Assembly (NCBI GenBank): GCA_904420525.1
Contig: CAJFVT010000132.1
Span: 1 to 44,060 of the forward strand
DNA from: an uncultured Clostridia bacterium
GTDB lineage: Bacteria; Bacillota; Clostridia; UBA1381
Direction of reading: 5' to 3'
DNA length: 44,060 bases
In this document: one piece after another, positions 1 through 8,659 of the stretch
Layout: each line of letters starts with the position of its first letter
Position numbering within the stretch: the first letter of the stretch is position 1
Notes under the pieces: model-generated
Seen by the model: the letters and a program-made list of their open reading frames with translations, nothing else
What the model was told of the DNA's origin: nothing
Databases searched by the model: none
Made by a program: the position numbers and the translations under genes

Positions 1-2
1 AC

Positions 3-80
3 TACGAAACGACAGTTTCACGCAGAGGGTTAGCAGACTTCACCGATAGGATGTTTGAGTATGCAAAATCGTGTATATGA
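3..80 (+). CDS. C-terminal end of a LytTR-family response regulator (AgrA-like), truncated by window start
   Basis: Open frame from base 3 reads YETTVSRRGLADFTDRMFEYAKSCI* and overlaps the next gene by ATGA; LytTR-like tail in agr context. Confidence 0.6.
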   Translation, partial: YETTVSRRGLADFTDRMFEYAKSCI

Positions 81-1459
81 GTTTAAACGTAATTAATATT
101 ATTATATCTGTTTTTATTGAGAGCTTTTTATTAATATACTACTGCAATTCATCAATGGAATGCAAGGTATCAAAGACCAGGAGCGAAATTATTATCGCAA
201 TCGGATACCTCATTTACTGTGTTTTGTGTTTACTGAAAATAATGATAGTAAACATATGCGGTTTTGCCTTAATCACTCTTCTGGTCATATTGGCTGGATA
301 TAAGATAACAGTTAGACTTGCAATATTTAAAAGTTTAATACTTACTGCTCTTATGATGTTTGGTGAGCTAATTGGCTCATTCATTGTAGATACAGAAATA
401 TCTAATAATTTCATAACAAACATTACATTTATAGAGGGTGTAGTATTTTCGCTACTTTCCAAATTGTTGTATTCACTGTTTATCGTTATTCTCAGACAAA
501 TAACTGCAGCGAAGAATGGAGAATATACCACTAAAGAAATGACTTATCTTTTGCTTCTTCCGATATCGACATGTCTTTTCTTCTTTCTGTTTAATGATAT
601 AAGATTTACTCTTGCAGATGAAATTAGATTTCTATTTATAATATTTGGTATAATGTTGATATTTTCTAATTTCATAGTATATATAGTTTGTGAAAAAATA
701 ATTGTAAGCAATATTCAGATACAGAAATTAAAGCAGATCGAGCATAAAAGAGAAATAGACGAAAAAAGCTATCAGCTTGTAAAGAACAATTTTGAGGATA
801 TGAAAATAATGATCCATGATTTTAATAAGTACTGCAGCCATATAGAGGCAATGCTTGACAATGACCGTGAAGATGTCAAGACCTTTATAAATTCTATAAG
901 GCGCAAAAATAAAGCTCTGATGCTTACAGACTATACTAACAACAAGGCTCTTAATCTTCTTTTGTCACAAAAGCTCCGCGAATGCAGCGATCTGAGTATA
1001 AACTTTCAATTTAATATCCGCAGCACCGATCTCTCATTTATAAGCGAAAGCGACACTATATCTATATTTGCAAACCTTATAGACAACGCTATCGAAAGCT
1101 GCAATATATCTGAGAATAAGGATATAATCCTGAACATATACACAATAAACAACAGCTTTGTTGTTATATCTATAAATAACGGCGCTGACTTTGAGCCTGA
1201 CGTCTATAACGGCAGACTGCGTACAAGGAAGACCGATAAGGACAGTCACGGCATAGGCATGCTTAGCATCAAAAAGGCTCTTTCCGCTTACGATGGTGAA
1301 ATGAAGTGGAGCTATGACAGCGACAACAAGCTTTTCAATGTTTCTATCCTTATAAATTTAGAAAAATATAACAAGAAAGATGACCGAAGTTGTCAAAAAT
1401 CGACCGAAGTTGTAAAGGCTATTGACTCAGAAAAAGAACCGGTATATAATAATACATAA
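77..1459 (+). CDS. agrC: AgrC-like sensor histidine kinase (multi-TM N-terminus, GHKL ATPase C-terminus)
   Basis: N-terminal hydrophobic helices, then MIHDFNKYCSHIEAML, NLIDNAIESC (N box) and SHGIGMLSIKKAL (G box); followed by agrD/agrB. ATG at 77 preferred over GTG at 71. Confidence 0.85.
   Translation: MSLNVINIIISVFIESFLLIYYCNSSMECKVSKTRSEIIIAIGYLIYCVLCLLKIMIVNICGFALITLLVILAGYKITVRLAIFKSLILTALMMFGELIGSFIVDTEISNNFITNITFIEGVVFSLLSKLLYSLFIVILRQITAAKNGEYTTKEMTYLLLLPISTCLFFFLFNDIRFTLADEIRFLFIIFGIMLIFSNFIVYIVCEKIIVSNIQIQKLKQIEHKREIDEKSYQLVKNNFEDMKIMIHDFNKYCSHIEAMLDNDREDVKTFINSIRRKNKALMLTDYTNNKALNLLLSQKLRECSDLSINFQFNIRSTDLSFISESDTISIFANLIDNAIESCNISENKDIILNIYTINNSFVVISINNGADFEPDVYNGRLRTRKTDKDSHGIGMLSIKKALSAYDGEMKWSYDSDNKLFNVSILINLEKYNKKDDRSCQKSTEVVKAIDSEKEPVYNNT
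1382..1450 (+). promoter_or_regulatory. LytTR/AgrA-type operator plus sigmaA promoter for agrDB, embedded in the 3' end of agrC
   Basis: Direct repeats GACCGAAGTTGT at 1382 and 1402 (20-bp period), TTGACT 1422-1427, 17-bp spacer, TATAAT 1445-1450. Confidence 0.75.
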
Positions 1460-1483
1460 TTATAATAAAAGGAGTTGTTGAAA

Positions 1484-1639
1484 ATGAAGAACAAGATCAA
1501 AAAGGTTTACTTTGCTCTCATGGGGATAGTACCCGTATGCGCAGCATTCATGGTATCGACCGTTGTTAATTCCACATCCTGCTGGGCTGTAGGTCAGGAC
1601 GAAGTACCTGCGGGCGCAAAGAAATTCCGCAAATTCTAA
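1484..1639 (+). CDS. agrD: AgrD-like cyclic (thio)lactone autoinducer prepeptide, 51 aa (below ORF-track cutoff)
   Basis: MKNKIKKVYFALMGIVPVCAAFMVSTVVNSTSCWAVGQDEVPAGAKKFRKF*; AAGGAG RBS; amphipathic leader, Cys core, acidic/Pro motif, basic KKF tail; directly between agrC and agrB. Confidence 0.88.
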   Translation: MKNKIKKVYFALMGIVPVCAAFMVSTVVNSTSCWAVGQDEVPAGAKKFRKF

Positions 1640-1642
1640 AAC

Positions 1643-2242
1643 ATGTTCAAGGTGTTGTCAGGCTCGATAGCAGATAGAGCGATCAAAAACGGAGCTGTAA
1701 AATCTGAGGACAGGGAATTGACCGTATACGGTATAAATACCTTTCTTACAATTGGCGTGAATATCATATCAGCCTTGCTTATAGGCTTGATATTCAATAT
1801 GCTCATCGAGATCGTGCTGTTTCTCGTTGTTTACAAGCTGCTGAGGAAATACATAGGCGGTATACATGCAAACACAGCCCTAAGCTGTTATTTATCATCA
1901 TGCTTAACATACATAGCCGTGCTTACATGCATAAGATTTTATGATCTTCCCGGCGCTGTAACGACAATACTTGTATTATGTTCATCGGTGATACTGTGGA
2001 TACTGGCTCCTATAGAGGCAAAAAAGAAGCCTCTGGACGAGCTTGAGTATAAGGTGTTCAGGCGCAGAAGCCATATAATGATAATCATATGCTTTTGTGT
2101 ATTCGCAGCCTTTCATTATATACCGGTGCTTAATGCATACTCCGCAGCCGCAGCTATCAGCATATACACAGTCAGCATATTTGCAGTTTTCGGAAAGATA
2201 TCGATATTTAGATATCACAAAAGACAACATAATAGCTTGTAA
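1643..2242 (+). CDS. agrB: AgrB-like peptidase/AIP processing membrane protein
   Basis: Multi-TM protein with KLLRKYIGGIHANTALSCYLSSC (conserved His/Cys catalytic region of AgrB). Confidence 0.9.
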   Translation: MFKVLSGSIADRAIKNGAVKSEDRELTVYGINTFLTIGVNIISALLIGLIFNMLIEIVLFLVVYKLLRKYIGGIHANTALSCYLSSCLTYIAVLTCIRFYDLPGAVTTILVLCSSVILWILAPIEAKKKPLDELEYKVFRRRSHIMIIICFCVFAAFHYIPVLNAYSAAAAISIYTVSIFAVFGKISIFRYHKRQHNSL

Positions 2243-2256
2243 ATTTCTTTTTATCT

Positions 2257-2290
2257 AAGTCCCGAAATCAAAAGTTTTTGGGACTTTTTT
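2257..2290 (+). terminator. Rho-independent terminator of agr operon
   Basis: AAGTCCC...GGGACTT stem followed by T-run. Confidence 0.75.
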
Positions 2291-2321
2291 CTTTATTGTT
2301 GTGTATAATTAACAAATCCAT

Positions 2322-2390
2322 GACCGAAGTTGTCCATATCCGACCGAATATGTAAAACCTATTGACAGATTATTAATAGAAATATATAAT
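2322..2390 (+). promoter_or_regulatory. Second LytTR/AgrA-type operator plus promoter (P3-like)
   Basis: GACCGAAGTTGT at 2322 and GACCGAATATGT at 2342 (20-bp period), TTGACA 2362-2367, 17-bp spacer, TATAAT 2385-2390; same geometry as the agrD promoter. Confidence 0.78.
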
Positions 2391-2392
2391 AT

Positions 2393-2510
2393 GTTTGTAA
2401 ATAGTGTTATTCCAAAGCTGTCCGGATAAGCTGAGCCTTTCCACGACTGAAATATTTCAAATAAAACTCAGTTTATCCGGGCAGCCTCATTAACACTGTT
2501 TATAACATAC
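2393..2510 (+). ncRNA. Long structured 5' leader or regulatory RNA downstream of P3
   Basis: Inner stem 2417-2435 / 2467-2485 (19 bp, two G-U pairs) and outer stem about 2395-2409 / 2491-2505; apical TGAAATATTTCA palindrome; predicted +1 near 2397 at the stem base. Confidence 0.6.
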
Positions 2511-2696
2511 AAAAACAAAAAGAGAAGCTGTACAAAAATCAAAATAAGACTGGAAACCCTTATAAACGATTTATGCAAAGCATCTCTCCGATATAAGTAT
2601 ACTACAAACACTTTTATATGTGACCATGATGAATACGAATTTTACACCGTATTTTACCCTGAAACTTAATTGATCGATTTTGGGAGGTAATGTCAT

Positions 2697-4475
2697 ATGA
2701 AAAAGCGATCTATCGCACTCACAGCAGTATTTACAGCTTTATCTGCTTTATTATCCGCTAACGCAGGCACGGTCAATTGGACCGTGCTTGCATCGGAACA
2801 AGCAAACACCGGCGATAATGCCGCAGCGGAAAATATAACGTCAACTCAAGCTCCGTCCTCAAGCGGAAGATATACGGATGATGCGGGAAATATATATAGA
2901 TACTCGATCATAAATGATGGTGCTGCAGTATCTATAGATGGAAAGAGTCTTATAAAAAGCACGGAAATTGTACTTCCTTCATATATTGAGGGTTTGCCGG
3001 TCGAAACTGTAGATGGCAATGTGATCAGAAATACAAATGTCACATCGATCACTCTGCCGGAAACATGTAAAAAAACATATGGATTTTTGAATAATACTAC
3101 AATTGAAACTGTGACACTGAATGAAGGTTTGGAAATAATAGAATCACACTGCTTTGAGGGATGCACCTCTCTGACAAGCATTAATATTCCGTCAAGTATT
3201 ACAATAATAGAAAAGGATACATTTATCAATTGCACCTCTCTCAAACATGTTAAATTCTCAAACGGCCTTATAACTATTGGAGAGCGTGCATTTTCTCACT
3301 GTGACTTAATTGATATTAAACTTCCTGACACACTTGAAACTATTTACGGAAAGGGGTTTGGATTCAATTCATCAGTGAAAGAAATTATCATTCCCTCAAG
3401 TGTAAAAACTATATGCAATAGTGCTTTTATTAAATGTGGGCTTGAAAAAGTACAGCTACACAGTGGAATTCAGACTCTTGAAGCTGGCGCATTTTCAGGC
3501 TGCGATAATCTTAAAGAGATAACCGGACTTACAGATTCACAAATAGCAAAATTCTGGCTTGCATATAATGATACACCTTGGGCCAAATCCATAGTCAATG
3601 AAGAAGAACCGTTTATCATAGATGATAACAATAATCTTGTCGCATACGTAGGAAACGAAAACAACATAGTGATCCCGGATGGTGTAGAGGTGATAGGTCA
3701 GGATGCTTTTTCCGGAAAGGATATGACATCAGTAACTATTCCTTCAAGCGTAACGAAAATAGAACGCACAGCATTTTATGGCTGCGAAAATCTTGAGAGC
3801 ATAACTATTCCGGCATCTGTAAACAGCATCGGTCAATTAGCATTTTCGCACTGCACCAAACTAAAAAACATTACCTTCGAATATTCCAAGGGAATACTTT
3901 CGCTCGGCAGCAGTGCATTTCAATTTACTGCTGTAACCGCCGATACTTTAAATACTAATAAGCGAAAGTATACAGACCAGCAAAATCCGTTTGCGAACAC
4001 TGCCCTTGATCCCGAATATGCTCCCTCAGAAACGATCTTACCATCAGGATCACCTGAACCGGAGGAAACACCTGTACCTTCCGCTTCGGCACAGCCCACT
4101 GAGATACCGGAAGCAGCCGGAGAGCTTGACGTTTCTGTGAACAACGGAGAAGTTTTGATATCAGTAAACGGATCGCCTGTAACATTCCCGGATGAAAAGC
4201 CTTTCATCGACAGCAATGACAGAACACAGATACCGGTAAGAGCAGTAGCCGAAGCCTTTGATTGCAATGTGGACTGGAACGGCGATACACAGACAGTTAC
4301 TATAACAAAGGATGATAGGCTTATAGTTCTCAATATAGGAAACAAGAATATGCAGGTGGATAAAGAGATAATCACAATGGACACTGAAGCACAGATAATC
4401 AACGACAGAACATATATTCCTGCCCGCTTTGTGGGAGAAGCACTTAACATGAAAGTGAATTGGGATAATAGATAG
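2697..4475 (+). CDS. Secreted BspA-like leucine-rich repeat protein with C-terminal copper amine oxidase N-terminal-like (stalk) domain
   Basis: Signal peptide MKKRSIALTAVFTALSALLSANAG; repeated SITIPSSVTKIERTAFYGCENLESI units; PFIDSNDRTQIPVRAVAEAFDCNVDWNGDTQTVTI...RTYIPARFVGEALNMKVNWD. Confidence 0.87.
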   Translation: MKKRSIALTAVFTALSALLSANAGTVNWTVLASEQANTGDNAAAENITSTQAPSSSGRYTDDAGNIYRYSIINDGAAVSIDGKSLIKSTEIVLPSYIEGLPVETVDGNVIRNTNVTSITLPETCKKTYGFLNNTTIETVTLNEGLEIIESHCFEGCTSLTSINIPSSITIIEKDTFINCTSLKHVKFSNGLITIGERAFSHCDLIDIKLPDTLETIYGKGFGFNSSVKEIIIPSSVKTICNSAFIKCGLEKVQLHSGIQTLEAGAFSGCDNLKEITGLTDSQIAKFWLAYNDTPWAKSIVNEEEPFIIDDNNNLVAYVGNENNIVIPDGVEVIGQDAFSGKDMTSVTIPSSVTKIERTAFYGCENLESITIPASVNSIGQLAFSHCTKLKNITFEYSKGILSLGSSAFQFTAVTADTLNTNKRKYTDQQNPFANTALDPEYAPSETILPSGSPEPEETPVPSASAQPTEIPEAAGELDVSVNNGEVLISVNGSPVTFPDEKPFIDSNDRTQIPVRAVAEAFDCNVDWNGDTQTVTITKDDRLIVLNIGNKNMQVDKEIITMDTEAQIINDRTYIPARFVGEALNMKVNWDNR

Positions 4476-4506
4476 CCTGTATAAAATATTGTTTTTAATT
4501 TATTAA

Positions 4507-4546
4507 AAAAAGAGCGGCATTTTTCTGACATTGCCGCTCTTTCTGT
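4507..4546. terminator. Bidirectional terminator between convergent genes
   Basis: AAAGAGCGGCA ... TGCCGCTCTTT with flanking A-run and T-rich tract. Confidence 0.75.
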
Positions 4547-4548
4547 TT

Positions 4549-5895
4549 TCAGCTTCCATTTGCAGAAAGAAGACCCAGCGCGGCCAGTATCGTTCCGCTT
4601 ACCGCCTCCCAGTCCTCTGTTGTTATCTTGAGCAGATCTACATATTCTCCGCTCTTTGAAAAGCCGAAGTCACTGTCGTATTCCTCAGCCAGCTCTGTGC
4701 TTCCGGTCAGTCTGACTGTATCGTTTATATTTATATCTACATTTGAAAACGACACAGATGTGTCCGTTCCCATCTTACCGTATGCGCTGACGTCAAGCAC
4801 AATATCATCCATATTATAACGGATCCCAAAACTATTACTGTCAGATTCGATTGTCAAAACAGTTGCATTACCAATACTCACACTGTCATTAAAATTCCCG
4901 TTTGCGCCTGTGACAACGCGCCTTAAAGCATTCTGGACATCACCATTTTTATATACAATGATATCGCTGAATATATTGCTGCCGCCTCTGAGCGAAACTG
5001 TGTACGTATCGCCGCCGTCACGGCACACATCCAGCTCACGAAGCTTCAAATCATTTACTTTCAGCGTTATGTCATATTCTCCGCTCAAAACACTGAGCGA
5101 ATTTTTAATATCATCCGCCGCCTCTGCTTCAGAGATCCCGCTTTCCGCCGCTATCGCTTTTACCTTTTCAGCTCCGGCAGGAGTCGAACATATATATTCG
5201 GACAGCAGAGAAAGAACATTATCACAGAATTCCATGCTCAGATGCATTTTATATACATCAGCGCCCCTGGTCTTATTGTCTATCGTAACATTTGCTCTTC
5301 CGGCTTTATTTATTTCAACAGTTTGTGCGGCAGCCTTAAGCTCAGCATTTTTAGACTCTATAAAGCCGCTCAGCCCGTAATCTCCGGTCAAAAAGCCCCG
5401 CAGTATCTCCGCCGCAGCTCCGCTTTCAGGGAGCTGAAAAACAGATCCGAAAATAGATCCGTTCCATTCCTTCGTAAAATTATTTACCGGAAGCCTAAAG
5501 CCTCCGTTAAAAAGAGGTGTGCTTATCAGCAGCTGCTCACTGTCCTTGTATGTTTCAAATTTGAACCTGTCGTACAGATCGATCTCGGATACGGAGCATC
5601 TCCCGTCGCTGTTTACAATAATATTTACCGGCATACCGGCAAACACAGACTCCTCGGCTGCGCTCAAATTGAGCGTGAGCTTTCCGCCCTCATCTGAATA
5701 ATGCTTTATCAGCTCCGAATCTGTTTTGTCTATATATTCGAACGCGCTGTCCAGCTCTTCTCTAGTATTGAGCATACTCAGCAGCACGACCCTGTCCGGA
5801 GTTACAAAATACTTGTAAACACCAAATATTCCCGCTCCTACAGCCGCTGCTCCCGCAGCGGCGGATATTATTATGATCTTAGTCCTAGAACTCAT
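4549..5895 (-). CDS. Membrane-anchored hypothetical protein
   Basis: Single N-terminal TM (IIIISAAAGAAAVGAGIFGVYKYFV) and long extracytoplasmic domain; family not recognised. Confidence 0.7.
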   Translation of the reverse strand: MSSRTKIIIISAAAGAAAVGAGIFGVYKYFVTPDRVVLLSMLNTREELDSAFEYIDKTDSELIKHYSDEGGKLTLNLSAAEESVFAGMPVNIIVNSDGRCSVSEIDLYDRFKFETYKDSEQLLISTPLFNGGFRLPVNNFTKEWNGSIFGSVFQLPESGAAAEILRGFLTGDYGLSGFIESKNAELKAAAQTVEINKAGRANVTIDNKTRGADVYKMHLSMEFCDNVLSLLSEYICSTPAGAEKVKAIAAESGISEAEAADDIKNSLSVLSGEYDITLKVNDLKLRELDVCRDGGDTYTVSLRGGSNIFSDIIVYKNGDVQNALRRVVTGANGNFNDSVSIGNATVLTIESDSNSFGIRYNMDDIVLDVSAYGKMGTDTSVSFSNVDININDTVRLTGSTELAEEYDSDFGFSKSGEYVDLLKITTEDWEAVSGTILAALGLLSANGS

Positions 5896-5908
5896 TTTTT
5901 GACCTCAC

Positions 5909-6754
5909 TCAAATAGAAAAATACGGCCTTAGCTCCTCTATGCCCTTGAGCATATCCTCATATTCAGGGAAATCAGCCTTTATCCTCCTTATGCACCGGC
6001 GGCAGAAATCTGCGCGCAGCGCGCTGTTTTCACGCATCTGCCGCTTCATTCCCCATGTATGAGTAAACCATCGCTCACCATCCTTAAAAAGTCTGTCAAG
6101 CGTAGATATCACATACATATTCAAACCCAGCATAGCGCTGCACATAGGAAGCAGTCTTTGCTCAGCAAAAACCATATATGTAAGATTATCTCCGCCCTCA
6201 GTATTTTCCATAAATCTTACCGCCTCGCCGGTATAAAGCTTCGCCAGCTCTTCATTCTTTATGACATAGAATGCCGTGTTCGCCGGACGCAGACGCCAGT
6301 TCAGATCAGGATCGAAAATATAGCCCTGCTTCATATTAAAATGAGAAATATCCGGATATACGTCCGGATATATATCCTCATCATGGATAACTGCTATATC
6401 ACCCAGATTATCAAATGCGAGCTTATCCCAGACTATAAAATCAGTATCCATTACCGCTGCCGGAGTTCCGCTGTACATAAGGGAATATATCTTTCCGGCT
6501 GCCCAGAAAACAGCAGGGTCTATACTGTCCGGTATGCCGTCAAGCTCTGTCGTTATTTCGTTCCATATCCCGCACATACCGCGCTCTTCATAGTAACGCA
6601 GCCCTTCACTGTCAGTTATCATCTTTATCCTGCCGTTTTTTTTCCGCCATTTAAGAGCGGATAATATGGTTGTAAGTATATCAAAATCATCCGCATAATA
6701 TATACCATCCGATTTCATTCGCGGCGCAGTCCAGTTTGAATGAATAGCGTCCAT
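5909..6754 (-). CDS. Glycosyltransferase-like hypothetical protein
   Basis: Intact 281-aa ORF with AVMDTDFIVWDKL DxD-type motif; weak family assignment. Confidence 0.5.
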   Translation of the reverse strand: MDAIHSNWTAPRMKSDGIYYADDFDILTTILSALKWRKKNGRIKMITDSEGLRYYEERGMCGIWNEITTELDGIPDSIDPAVFWAAGKIYSLMYSGTPAAVMDTDFIVWDKLAFDNLGDIAVIHDEDIYPDVYPDISHFNMKQGYIFDPDLNWRLRPANTAFYVIKNEELAKLYTGEAVRFMENTEGGDNLTYMVFAEQRLLPMCSAMLGLNMYVISTLDRLFKDGERWFTHTWGMKRQMRENSALRADFCRRCIRRIKADFPEYEDMLKGIEELRPYFSI

Positions 6755-6774
6755 AAAATTCCCCCTTTCAAAGC

Positions 6775-7461
6775 TTATCCGAACCTTTCCTCATCAGATA
6801 CAGTTTTTACAGACAGCGTTACACCGTCACCCTGAGACAGTATAGAGGTCTCAAGCTGCGGATGCTCCATGAGCGCCGTTATGTACTCCCTGAGCCTGTT
6901 TATTATCGTTACCTTTCGCCTGACAAAATGTCCGTCATCAGCAGTCATTCCCTTGAACAATACATTATCCGAGATCAGCAGACCGCCCTTCCGAAGAAGC
7001 CTTACACAATCGTCAAGCATATAAATATAATGAGCCTTTGGTCCGTCCAGAAATATCATGTCAAAGCTCTCGTCGCCCTCTATATACCAAAGATAGTCCT
7101 TAGCATCGGCTTCCGCTATGTGTATGGTATCCTCTAGACCGGCCCTCTTTATATTCTCGCTCGCCTTTTTTATCATTTCTGTATCATATTCAAGCGTAAG
7201 TATTTTCCCGCCCTCGGCAAGCCCGCGCGCCATTATTATAGAGCTGTAGCCCACAGCGCAGCCGACCTCCAATATTTTTTTCGGTCTTACGAGCTTTGTA
7301 AGCACTGAAAGCAGACGCGCAGTCTCCGGCTCCGCAACAGGCACGGAATTTTCAGCCGCATACCTTTCTATATCTAAGAGCAGCTCATCCTTCTGCACCG
7401 TTTTTTTTCGTATATACGAGGTAACATAGGGAGTTACGATCGCATTCAAATCATAGTCCAA
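6775..7461 (-). CDS. Class I SAM O-methyltransferase (YrrM/TrmR-like)
   Basis: ILEVGCAVGYSSIIMA, LTLEYDTEMIKKA, FDMIFLDGPKAHY; adjacent to mltG as in yrrL-yrrM. Confidence 0.8.
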   Translation of the reverse strand: MDYDLNAIVTPYVTSYIRKKTVQKDELLLDIERYAAENSVPVAEPETARLLSVLTKLVRPKKILEVGCAVGYSSIIMARGLAEGGKILTLEYDTEMIKKASENIKRAGLEDTIHIAEADAKDYLWYIEGDESFDMIFLDGPKAHYIYMLDDCVRLLRKGGLLISDNVLFKGMTADDGHFVRRKVTIINRLREYITALMEHPQLETSILSQGDGVTLSVKTVSDEERFG

Positions 7462-7557
7462 GTCCAGACCTCCGAAAATATTATTAAGCTTAGTGACCGC
7501 GAAAAAGAACGTTCCGCAGTCACCTATATTGTTCAGCTGACTGCCCGCAGCCGGCTG

Positions 7558-8634
7558 TTATTTCATAGAATCCTCGTTCTCAACTGCCGAAGAATCCACA
7601 TTCATTACAAGATCATTCGATTCCATTGCGGCAACATGTTCCTCATACGTTGCAGAGAATATATGCTCGCCGCTCTTGCTTAAGCAGAAATAGTACGCGT
7701 CAGTCGCTTCCGGATACAGCGCCGCCTTTATACATTCCTCGCCTGGATTGCATATCGGCCCGACCGGCAGTCCGGCATATTTATACGTGTTATACGGTGA
7801 ATCTATCTCCGTATCGGCTATTGAAAGCACAGGCTTTCTCTCGCCCAGAACATACTGTACCGTTGCGCACGACTGAAGCTTCATACCCGAATTCTTTCTG
7901 TTATAGAACACTCCAGCTACCTTTGCGCGCTCACTGTCCGCATTCGTTTCACGTTCTACTATCGACGCCATCGTTACTATCTCGTCTACAGTCATTCCCA
8001 TTTCCGCCGCTCTGTCGTAATACTCCTGCTTGAACATATTGTCAAAGGTCTTGAGCATAAGATTTACGATATCTCTGCCTGTATATGTCGATGGGATCTC
8101 ATAAGTAGCAGGGAAAAGATAGCCTTCAAGCTTCACCTCACGGTCGGGAAGTCCCTCAAGAAATTTATAGTCGTAAAGCGATGGATCAAGCGCATCCATA
8201 AAATCATCCGCTCCGGAAAGACCGGCGTCATGCAGGGCTGTTACGATCTGAGTTATTTCATAGCCCTCCGGTATCACCACTCTTACAGTGTCACGGTCAG
8301 AGGTAACAAGGGCATTGAGTATGTCTCCGTAGCTCATGCCGCTGCGCACTGTTACCGCACCAGGCTGATACTGTCCGTCATAACCGCCGAGCTTTGACTC
8401 CAGCCTAAATACTGCCGGATACTTTATAGCTCCGTTTTCCGCCAGCAGCTCAGCAACTGCAGCCGCGCCCGCGCCGTTGGGCACCTCTACAGTTATATCG
8501 CTTTCTATGTCCACACCGCCGCTGTCCCTCAGTACGATGAAAAATCCCACGGCGCAGAAAAGCACTATCAGGGCTATTACCGCCACAACTATTTTCCATA
8601 TCCCAAATCCTGTTTCTTTTACTTTAATAGCCAT
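7558..8634 (-). CDS. mltG: Endolytic transglycosylase MltG
   Basis: LEGYLFPATYEI, MASIVERET, VAGVFYNR, LPVGPICNPG motifs; MAIKVKE start preferred over ORF-track start at 8676. Confidence 0.9.
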   Translation of the reverse strand: MAIKVKETGFGIWKIVVAVIALIVLFCAVGFFIVLRDSGGVDIESDITVEVPNGAGAAAVAELLAENGAIKYPAVFRLESKLGGYDGQYQPGAVTVRSGMSYGDILNALVTSDRDTVRVVIPEGYEITQIVTALHDAGLSGADDFMDALDPSLYDYKFLEGLPDREVKLEGYLFPATYEIPSTYTGRDIVNLMLKTFDNMFKQEYYDRAAEMGMTVDEIVTMASIVERETNADSERAKVAGVFYNRKNSGMKLQSCATVQYVLGERKPVLSIADTEIDSPYNTYKYAGLPVGPICNPGEECIKAALYPEATDAYYFCLSKSGEHIFSATYEEHVAAMESNDLVMNVDSSAVENEDSMK

Positions 8635-8659
8635 TTTTATCCTCCTGTATGTAATACAG

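Noticed and set aside
3920-4531. 203-aa minus-strand ORF within the LRR gene
   Set aside because: Antisense to the clearly coding LRR/stalk protein and overlaps its terminator.
4628-5916. Several plus-strand ORFs (4628, 4910, 5242, 5519, 5701) opposite the 4549-5895 minus gene
   Set aside because: Antisense to a longer intact minus-strand ORF; no RBS or family features.
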